A stretch of 27,344 nucleotides of DNA. Source: a virus. The position numbers were made by a program, and so were the translations under genes. This document shows, in pieces, positions 20,909 to 27,344 of this stretch. Each line of letters begins with the position of its first letter. Position 1 is the first letter of the stretch. The notes under the pieces were generated by a model, which saw only the letters and a list, made by a program, of their open reading frames with translations, was not told where the DNA came from and ran no database searches. The stretch lies in IMG/VR virus record IMGVR_UViG_3300042934_000314, positions 1 through 27,344 of that record, one strand, 5' to 3'.

Positions 20909-21661
20909 TTACGGTATTGCTATAATGTTCACGTCCAACGAAGCTGGAGTGCCATTTATTACAATGTCTAACTTATTAGTTGGATCAGTTGAGTTTCTTG
21001 TAGCTGATATTGACACCTCTGATCCACTTGACCATCCTTGAACAAAAAGTTTAAGCGATCCTAATCCATGAGTAATAGTAACAGTTCCTGTCGGATTAGT
21101 TAATGTCTCACTAAAATAACCTTTAATTAAACGGGAATCGTTTCCTTGAACAGCTTCTCCAGAATTAGTAGCTCCATCCGAAGAAAGCTTAACTTTACCC
21201 GGAACTATTTCAGTTGCATATGGAATACTTCCAGAAGACTTCATTACCCAAGAATCAGTGTCGCTGTCGTACGTCCACTCTTCATCGCTGTCGATTGCAA
21301 AAACAGTCCAGTTAGGTTCGGGAGTTTCTCCTGATCCCCAAGATCCAGTGGTAGTACAATTATAAAGTTTACTATCTTCGCTATTCAGGTATCTGTCTCC
21401 GATTTCTGGATCCTCCGGAGGAGTTTCAGAAACAGTGTCTACTGGATCTCTCCAACGAATCCCAGATCTGAATGCATTTAAATCATTCTCATGTTGGAAT
21501 TTAGATACTACAGGATTGCTTGAAGATAAAGGTCCTCCTAAAGCGTTAACAATTCCAAGTCTTTCGTCAGTTGTTAGAGATATCTGATTTCCGCTTTCGT
21601 CTGAAACTACGGAGCCCATTAACTTAATATTGTGCCAAAATTCCTTTTCCGCAATTGGCAT
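20909..21661 (-). CDS. Tail-fibre-like/receptor-binding accessory protein
   Basis: A 250-residue protein with tail-fibre motifs. Residues about 68-120 (IRWRDPVDTVSETPPEDPE, then IGDRYLNSEDSKLYNC and EWTYDSDTDSWV) resemble the DUF2793-like module of phage tail proteins. Residues about 146-182 (ATEIVPGKVKLSSDG, then SGEAVQGNDSRL) match the short collar repeat seen before receptor-binding heads of tail fibres. The C-terminal 70 residues are beta-rich. It lies downstream of the two large tail proteins and upstream of the lysis cassette. It may form the distal fibre tip or a host-range adapter. Confidence 0.72.
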   Translation of the reverse strand: MPIAEKEFWHNIKLMGSVVSDESGNQISLTTDERLGIVNALGGPLSSSNPVVSKFQHENDLNAFRSGIRWRDPVDTVSETPPEDPEIGDRYLNSEDSKLYNCTTTGSWGSGETPEPNWTVFAIDSDEEWTYDSDTDSWVMKSSGSIPYATEIVPGKVKLSSDGATNSGEAVQGNDSRLIKGYFSETLTNPTGTVTITHGLGSLKLFVQGWSSGSEVSISATRNSTDPTNKLDIVINGTPASLDVNIIAIP

Positions 21662-21674
21662 ATAATAACCTCCT

Positions 21675-21899
21675 TTAATAAATATAAGCAGTAAATGTGG
21701 TTGGAGTATTAGTTAGTATTCTTATGGAGTCTAAATCTGGGTAACGTACCTCAACTGAAATTTCACTGCCATTACTGTTGATAACTACAACCTTTGGCAT
21801 CCTTCCTTTTTTATGAATAATAGTTACGTCGTTAACTGCCAGAGTTTGTTGATGAATTATTGGGTCTAATTGGTATAGTACTGCTTGTCGATTCATCAT
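21675..21899 (-). CDS. Small beta-rich tail-region protein, function unknown
   Basis: A 74-residue protein when started at ATG 21899 (a second ATG follows at 21896), behind AAAGGAGTGAAGTTG. An upstream in-frame ATG at 21938 lies inside the inverted repeat and lacks a ribosome site, so I reject it. The sequence is mostly strands (LAVNDVTIIHKKG, then MPKVVVINSNGSEISVEVRYPD, then ILTNTPTTFTAYIY). It is likely a small virion or tail-tip adapter. Both neighbours are tail proteins. Its function is unknown. Confidence 0.65.
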   Translation of the reverse strand: MMNRQAVLYQLDPIIHQQTLAVNDVTIIHKKGRMPKVVVINSNGSEISVEVRYPDLDSIRILTNTPTTFTAYIY

Positions 21900-21920
21900 C
21901 AACTTCACTCCTTTCAAAAT

Positions 21921-21953
21921 ATCTACATAATATAGCATGTATATTATGTAGAT
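21921..21953 (-). repeat. Perfect 14-bp inverted repeat between tail genes
   Basis: ATCTACATAATATA and its exact reverse complement flank a five-base loop. It lies 11 nt downstream of the 719-residue tail gene and upstream of the small tail gene. The minus-strand sequence after the stem is ATTTTG, a weak U-tract. It could be an attenuator or RNase III-type processing signal, or a protein-binding palindrome. Confidence 0.7.
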
Positions 21954-21964
21954 TTACAATATAT

Positions 21965-24124
21965 TTAATTAGGTATAAAATTTTCTCTATTCCATACTCT
22001 GGGCAGTTTTCTATCTTGATAATCAAAGATATCGTTTGCATGAATATTCGGAATCCATCTTCTTGCAGTAGTTTTAATCTCTGCTACGCCAGATAAATAA
22101 TTAGTATCATATCTTTGTATATTGACCAATGAAACCAAGTCTACGACTTCTAGTCCAAGGATATGAACAATTGATTGTATTTCTTCTATATCGAATTGTC
22201 TGACGATACCCGACGATAACATATCTAGTATATCAGTGTTTCTTACATTAACAGAAGAAATCAAATCACATATTTGTAAAATTATAGCACCTGATTCTAA
22301 ATCAGAAACAGATTTAATATTTGCAGTAGACATCAATTCTGTTAGCTTAGTAAGCCTTACACGTAAACTACTAGAAAGGTTTAAATTCTGATAAACATCT
22401 GCGCCAGACACTATGTCATTGGATTCCGTTAATCGAATTCTTGCACTAGAAGACAAATCATTGCTTGAATCGATACTAGCAGATCTAACAACTACAGAGC
22501 TATCAATCGATGTTCCAATATAAGTGTATCCAACCGAATTTAATTCTGTGCTACCTTTATTTGGAATTCTTGCCACACTAGACAATTCAGTTACATTGTT
22601 TCCAATTACGATAGAAGAGCTTAAGTCTAATTCTCCTGAGTTCCTAACTCTGGCTATAGCATTTAAATCCACATTAGTATTTCTTCGAGCAATTACAGTA
22701 CTTAACAAATCATAAAGCTGACGAATAACTGCGTTACCTTCAATATTTGTATAGGAACTTAATCTAGATTTTGCGCTTGATTCTAAATCAATTAATTTTT
22801 GTAATCTAGTTAATGCCGAAGAATCTAAATCCAAATTATTTCTTATAATTACAGAACTTGGTAAATTAGTATTATCTACTCTTCGGATAATTGCATTTCC
22901 ATCTAACCACTCAAACATAGTATTTACGTTTGCAATACTGTCTAAATCTGAAGAGATATACAAGTTAGAAGTTGAAATAAGATCTAAATAATCGTTTTGT
23001 CGGATAATAGCATTTGAATCTATGCTTATATTAGGATTAATACTTACTACAGAGGACAGATCGATATTTCCGGACTGTCTTATAACTGTATTACTTAAAA
23101 TATCCGTAACATTGCTTCGTCTGCTTACTGAATTTGAATTTAAATCATGTGTCAAAGTTTTTCTGATAGTTACAGTACTATGAATGTCTCTAGCATTACT
23201 TGTTCTTATCGTACTAATAGAGTCTAAGTCCCCATTATCGGTAAATCCTGTCCATGATGGATCTTGGTATCGGATTTCTATTTTGGGCCGAATTGATTCT
23301 TCTGTAGCCTCTTTAGAATCAAAATAAAATAAATCAATGTTTGGAGAATTTACCTTAAAATATAGGTTAATGTTATCTTTTCCTAATAGCTTAGTTTGAT
23401 TTAAATAGTCTAGAATATTTATTTTAACGGTAGAAGAATTACATACAAACGAGGTTAGTGGAGCGCTTAATGTTGGATTAAAGTTAGACCAGGTTATTGT
23501 CGATTCGTTCCAAGATTCTGATACTTCATATACGTCAATTGAAATATTAGTATTAAAAGTCGAGCTTAGATGAAAAACTAAATTAGCATCCAAAACCAAA
23601 CTATTTTGTAAGTTATTATACGGCTTAGTGTCAATTTGAACTACAAATTGATAGCTTCCCTCAACAGGGTTCCCCAATAACAAAAAAGGCGAATCCCCAT
23701 AGTTTAGCGTCGGACGAGATTCTCGAATATATGCGTCCTGTATTACAATACAATTCAATGTACTTATAGGAGCTTGAATTAGATTATATATAAGATCTAA
23801 AATGTTCATCTCAGTAATACTTACATAGGAATCTAAATCAACATTATACGGACGATATGCAGTCGATAACCATTCTGTAAAATGAGCTATTTGCGCAGTC
23901 GATATCAAATCTGATTCTGAAGTGTTTTTAACTATTACATTTGAGGCCATATCCAGAAACTTAGAAACTGCAACTACAGCTTCTAAGTCCTTGTAAGATT
24001 CCATACTCAATATCAGATAATCTATGTTAAGCGTGTTTACAAATTGAATAAATGCATTACTACTTACATCCTCGCAACTCCTAATAATTACGGAGGAGCT
24101 TAAATCATGCATGTTTATTGACAT
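21965..24124 (-). CDS. Tail protein with DNRLRE-like domain and a long 14-residue repeat array
   Basis: A 719-residue virion protein. Residues about 122-287 resemble the DNRLRE domain (QDAYIRESRPTLNYGDSP, then WNESTITWSNFNP, then a RPKIEIRYQDP end), a beta-sandwich common in phage and surface proteins. From about residue 299 to 690 there are more than 20 degenerate units of about 14 residues with the pattern x3-D-L-x-S-x3-(I/V)-R-x2, for example ARDIHSTVTIRKT and GNIDLSSVVSINPN. Further degenerate copies lie before the DNRLRE domain (MHDLSSSVIIRS at the start). The array probably builds a regular beta structure such as a fibre shaft. The C-terminus (RRWIPNIHANDIFDYQDRK) is distinct. Confidence 0.8.
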   Translation of the reverse strand: MSINMHDLSSSVIIRSCEDVSSNAFIQFVNTLNIDYLILSMESYKDLEAVVAVSKFLDMASNVIVKNTSESDLISTAQIAHFTEWLSTAYRPYNVDLDSYVSITEMNILDLIYNLIQAPISTLNCIVIQDAYIRESRPTLNYGDSPFLLLGNPVEGSYQFVVQIDTKPYNNLQNSLVLDANLVFHLSSTFNTNISIDVYEVSESWNESTITWSNFNPTLSAPLTSFVCNSSTVKINILDYLNQTKLLGKDNINLYFKVNSPNIDLFYFDSKEATEESIRPKIEIRYQDPSWTGFTDNGDLDSISTIRTSNARDIHSTVTIRKTLTHDLNSNSVSRRSNVTDILSNTVIRQSGNIDLSSVVSINPNISIDSNAIIRQNDYLDLISTSNLYISSDLDSIANVNTMFEWLDGNAIIRRVDNTNLPSSVIIRNNLDLDSSALTRLQKLIDLESSAKSRLSSYTNIEGNAVIRQLYDLLSTVIARRNTNVDLNAIARVRNSGELDLSSSIVIGNNVTELSSVARIPNKGSTELNSVGYTYIGTSIDSSVVVRSASIDSSNDLSSSARIRLTESNDIVSGADVYQNLNLSSSLRVRLTKLTELMSTANIKSVSDLESGAIILQICDLISSVNVRNTDILDMLSSGIVRQFDIEEIQSIVHILGLEVVDLVSLVNIQRYDTNYLSGVAEIKTTARRWIPNIHANDIFDYQDRKLPRVWNRENFIPN

Positions 24125-24137
24125 TTAAACTCCTCCT

Positions 24138-27011
24138 TTATAATGGCCTACCATTTAATTTTAACTGAAATTGTTTGGCTCCTATAGTTCCGTATATGCT
24201 TGGAGTTATACGTATATAAATGATTTGACGTTGGCCGGCGTTTAATGTAAACGTTAAAGGATACTGAGGCATAAATACTCCTCCAGTTAAACTTAACTCC
24301 AGCTTAGTACGACCAATCTCATCTAGATTATCATATAAACGTCCATAAGTTTCAAATTCTTCTGCAATAAGGCCATCTAAAGTTACTCCCCGTAAAGTAA
24401 CTTCAAATCCGATACTATCATATGAATTAATTATCTCAACTCCAAAAATCGACTGAGTTCGACCCCCAATCATAGTTCCCATATCTAATGACCGCATCAC
24501 TATTCTATCTGGAGTAGTATAAAAATTATAATCTACTGAAACGTCGTCAAATGATAATCCCTCTGATAATTCTAAAGTATAAATAATATTTATTGGGTCA
24601 GTCAATACGTTTCTATATCCGCTTTCGGGAACAGGTGCATACACGCTATTAACGGGTATTTTGGTTTCGTTATCATTTAATTTAAATTTTAAACGATAAT
24701 AGTATGTTCCAAAGGATACTGAGTTATCTGTATAACTGAGCTTGTCCAGTAGATTTGTTTGCATTATCATTATTTCATCGTCAAACAATAAATTGGTAGC
24801 TCTCCATAGTTCATAATTATAAATATTATCCAAGTCCGAAAAAATTATAGGTTTCCAAGTAATTGGACATGAGTTTCCATGTATAATTATAGGGGGATTA
24901 AGTAACGTAGGCAGATAGTTAAAAGAATAAACGTTTCCTTCTAAACTAATGACAACATCTGAAGTATCCGATGAAACATATATTCCATAGTTAGGAAAAG
25001 AATAAAGTTGTGTAATTAACTCAGTAATATCAATTTCATACGATCCGAATGAAGTAGGAGTTACTATGATTGACGCATTGTCATAATTTGGATGCGTATT
25101 ATACGTAACGGTAGTTAAATCCCAGTAGGATTTAATTAAACCTAATCTTAAATTTCCCAAAGTTCCAGATTTTAAATTAATCGTTAACTTCGCGTTTAAA
25201 AGATATCCCGATGACGCATCTAAAGGACAGGTGAACAGTAATGTGTTATTTGAATTTAGAATATTCTGATTCTCTACATAGTTCACATCGGGCTCATCTA
25301 AAGACACGTGAGTAATTTCGGATTTTTTCCAAACATAAAAAGTTTTTTCAGCTTCCGGATAAATATCAGTTCTAGCCTCTATTTTAATTTGAGAAGAAGA
25401 GTTCAGTTTAATTAACTTATATAAATCAGTAGAATATAATGTCCAATCCTCATAAATAAAATTGTTTATTAATATTCGGTATTCAACTGGAACATTGTCC
25501 TCTATAGAAATATTTCCAGTTATCAAAATTGGTTTATCAAAAAAACTAACTCTATCAATTGATATATTTATCTTTGGAAGAGCTTTAATAGTTTCCACAA
25601 GAAGCACTGGTCTGTATCCGTAAAATCCAGAAACATTTGTAGAGGAAGTTCCCATTCTATTAGACACAGAAGAGTATCCCCTTGCTAAACGAGTCGAAGC
25701 CGCAGTTGACGAAGAGGTTATAGTGTATGTTTTACTCCAGTTCCATAACTCGTAATTCCCAAGAAAGTCGTTTACTATAATTTGGTCCCATTCGTTATCA
25801 ACCTCTGATCCTGTAAAAGTAGATCCCCCCGTCATTAGTCTGACAGTAGTTGCATACCTAGGATCAAGTTGAAGTAGCTCAATTTCTCCAATTCCAGTAG
25901 AATAACTGCCGCTTGAATAATAGTTCTTGATCACAACTGACCAATATCTTGAGGTTTCATTAATGCTGATATATTGAGCCTTGCTCTGTTGTAATAGTGT
26001 TCCGGAATATACAATTTTCCAATCGACCCCATTTTCTGAGATTTCAATATCATAATCTTTACATCGGTATACTGACGACACTTGTAAATTAGTTAACCGA
26101 ACTCCATCTATAAACTGAGATTCTCCAAGATCAATAGACACTCTAGAGATTAAAGATGAGGTTTCACACAAAAATCCGTCACTTGAAGTAACTATTCCAT
26201 CCACACATTTATCTACAGTATACGTCAAATAAGGAGTTTGATCTGCTGACACAGATTTTCCCAAGGCAACATTATTATACATTAAATTTATTGGAGCACC
26301 AAATCCAGACTGTCTGCCGATGTTGTTTATCTCGTCAGAAGAAACCCCTATCTGAAGACCTCTATCTGCAATAAATTTCATTCTATCTTGAGAATCGTAT
26401 CCTACAAATACCCAATAAAACCGACCGTCAGTGGTAGCCGCGGGTAATATATTTGATGCAACACAAGTTCCAAATTCGCTGAAGCTGCCCAACTTTCCAG
26501 AAACTGAAGAAGTATATCTACACGGAATTCCATCTCCCGGATTTAAAGATGAACTAAATTGTTTGACTTTATCCGGATTTTTGTAATAGTAGTCATCATT
26601 GTAGGTATATAAACTTGCATGTTCGTCTATATCCAACCATCCAATTCCACCCCGGAGAGATCCTCCTGTCAGATCTGTCAGTATTAATAAAGAATGCTCC
26701 TTATCCTCTAATCCCTGTATATCAAATACAACTACTGGAGAAGCGTTATATCCGGTAGAATTTGCTAAGTATTTTATCCCATCCAAATAAAAATTATGTT
26801 GTGTGCAATAAGAAGCTGATGGAACAGTATCGATTAATCTTAGTTTAGTTCCAGTAAAATCGACACGCTGTATTCCGTTAACATTAGTTGTATAATCTCG
26901 AAATACTGTCCAAGTTCCAGCAAAAACCACAGTTGTATCATCTTTGGTAGAAATACGACGCCACCCTGATTCTGGAGTAGTTAATATAGTTCCTTGTGGT
27001 AAAACAGACAA
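24138..27011 (-). CDS. Large tail/adsorption protein with discoidin-like domain (TTG start)
   Basis: A 957-residue multidomain virion protein. It opens at TTG 27011 behind AAGGAGGTG; no in-frame ATG lies near. The order is an N-terminal jelly-roll-like region (about 20-135), an F5/8 type C (discoidin) domain (about 244-381; NNVALGKSVSADQ, then VSIDLGESQFIDGVRL, YDIEISENGVDW, GIGEIELLQL), a tail module (about 395-474; NEWDQIIVN through SGFYGYRPVLLVE) also present in the next gene upstream, a DNRLRE-like sandwich (about 573-690), a fibronectin-like part (YELWRATN through YYYRLKF) and a beta-rich C-terminus. Discoidin domains usually bind sugars, so host wall-glycan binding is likely. Confidence 0.82.
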   Translation of the reverse strand: MSVLPQGTILTTPESGWRRISTKDDTTVVFAGTWTVFRDYTTNVNGIQRVDFTGTKLRLIDTVPSASYCTQHNFYLDGIKYLANSTGYNASPVVVFDIQGLEDKEHSLLILTDLTGGSLRGGIGWLDIDEHASLYTYNDDYYYKNPDKVKQFSSSLNPGDGIPCRYTSSVSGKLGSFSEFGTCVASNILPAATTDGRFYWVFVGYDSQDRMKFIADRGLQIGVSSDEINNIGRQSGFGAPINLMYNNVALGKSVSADQTPYLTYTVDKCVDGIVTSSDGFLCETSSLISRVSIDLGESQFIDGVRLTNLQVSSVYRCKDYDIEISENGVDWKIVYSGTLLQQSKAQYISINETSRYWSVVIKNYYSSGSYSTGIGEIELLQLDPRYATTVRLMTGGSTFTGSEVDNEWDQIIVNDFLGNYELWNWSKTYTITSSSTAASTRLARGYSSVSNRMGTSSTNVSGFYGYRPVLLVETIKALPKINISIDRVSFFDKPILITGNISIEDNVPVEYRILINNFIYEDWTLYSTDLYKLIKLNSSSQIKIEARTDIYPEAEKTFYVWKKSEITHVSLDEPDVNYVENQNILNSNNTLLFTCPLDASSGYLLNAKLTINLKSGTLGNLRLGLIKSYWDLTTVTYNTHPNYDNASIIVTPTSFGSYEIDITELITQLYSFPNYGIYVSSDTSDVVISLEGNVYSFNYLPTLLNPPIIIHGNSCPITWKPIIFSDLDNIYNYELWRATNLLFDDEIMIMQTNLLDKLSYTDNSVSFGTYYYRLKFKLNDNETKIPVNSVYAPVPESGYRNVLTDPINIIYTLELSEGLSFDDVSVDYNFYTTPDRIVMRSLDMGTMIGGRTQSIFGVEIINSYDSIGFEVTLRGVTLDGLIAEEFETYGRLYDNLDEIGRTKLELSLTGGVFMPQYPLTFTLNAGQRQIIYIRITPSIYGTIGAKQFQLKLNGRPL

Positions 27012-27025
27012 TATCTCTCACCTCC

Positions 27026-27344
27026 TTACCTAAATAATGTTGTAGCTTTAGAATCATATTCTAAAAATTCTATAACTGGCCTAAATCCTGACATTGCTAC
27101 TGCCGTAGAAGACTGAATTCCAGTAAAACCTCTCCAGTTAGCATCAGTTCTTTTCTCATATCCTCGATAAGTTCTATACGAGCCTGCATATGTTAACGCC
27201 TCAGTAACAAAATTAGTTAATACCCCTGAATAGGTAGTTTCTTTACAGGTACTGAAAATATAATTTTTATGCCAAATGTCCTCATTCCCGGGTTGAATTT
27301 TATTATCTAACGACGACCCTAATACATACCTATCCCACTCGTTT
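27026..27344 (-). CDS. Tail/adsorption protein (partial, 5' end outside window)
   Basis: The last 105 codons of an open frame ending in TAA at 27028-27026. It includes NEWDRYVLGSS, a Trp/Tyr-rich middle, YRTYRGYEKR and SGFRPVIEFLEYD near the end. This is clearly the same module as residues about 395-474 of the 957-residue protein downstream (NEWDQIIV, STRLARGY, YGYRPVLLVE). It is probably another virion protein of the tail tip or baseplate, ending with the module the next protein carries internally. The stop codon overlaps the ribosome site of the next gene. Confidence 0.8.
   Translation of the reverse strand, partial: NEWDRYVLGSSLDNKIQPGNEDIWHKNYIFSTCKETTYSGVLTNFVTEALTYAGSYRTYRGYEKRTDANWRGFTGIQSSTAVAMSGFRPVIEFLEYDSKATTLFR

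Noticed and set aside
21900-21938. ATG at 21938 as start of the small tail-region protein
   Set aside because: It lies in the perfect inverted repeat and has no ribosome site, while 21899 follows AAAGGAGTGAAGTTG.

Overview
This window is part of an AT-rich, densely packed genome of a tailed double-stranded DNA bacteriophage. Every gene I can support lies on the minus strand, so the reading order runs from base 27344 down to base 1. Strong AAGGAGG-type ribosome binding sites, an amidase endolysin with peptidoglycan-binding repeats, an LLH-type holin and low G+C all point to a Gram-positive Bacillota host (Bacilli or Clostridia). I see no integrase, transposon, tRNA or CRISPR.

Late region (27344 to 18889): the end of one tail/adsorption protein, a 957-residue tail protein with a discoidin-like domain, a 719-residue protein with a DNRLRE-like domain and a long run of about 14-residue repeats, a small beta-rich protein, a tail-fibre-like protein, a membrane-anchored protein of unknown role, a holin and an amidase. 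A strong intrinsic terminator ends this block.

Replication and nucleotide region (18871 to 1): a GHKL-type ATPase; a low-complexity acidic/basic protein; a SNF2-family ATPase; small hypothetical proteins, one a Cys-rich membrane peptide and one a zinc finger; a dCMP deaminase; a HTH regulator; an ATP-dependent DNA ligase; two unknown proteins; a winged-HTH protein; an XapX membrane protein; a YkgJ cysteine-cluster protein; a MazG-like NTP pyrophosphohydrolase; RNase HI; a DUF2786-like protein; a DnaC-like loader; a DnaB-like helicase; a primase; a phage sigma factor; a gp32-like ssDNA-binding protein; and a family A DNA polymerase cut by the window edge. Together these form a nearly complete phage replisome.

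The most striking signal is transcriptional. Five minus-strand promoters share one unusual architecture with identical spacing: ACTTTA-like box, N18, TGTATATA(T/C), two bases, ATGTA. They head the GHKL gene, the low-complexity protein gene, the ligase unit, the HTH/helicase/primase unit and the SSB unit. Three of them are fused to or sit directly behind intrinsic terminators. The window also encodes its own sigma-70-like factor. That gene has a conventional sigma-A-like promoter and a leader of about 230 nt carrying a hairpin at the 5' end, two tandem palindromes and a two-codon minigene. The simplest model is a middle-gene cascade: host RNA polymerase makes the phage sigma factor, which then fires the five promoters. 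This model is inference.
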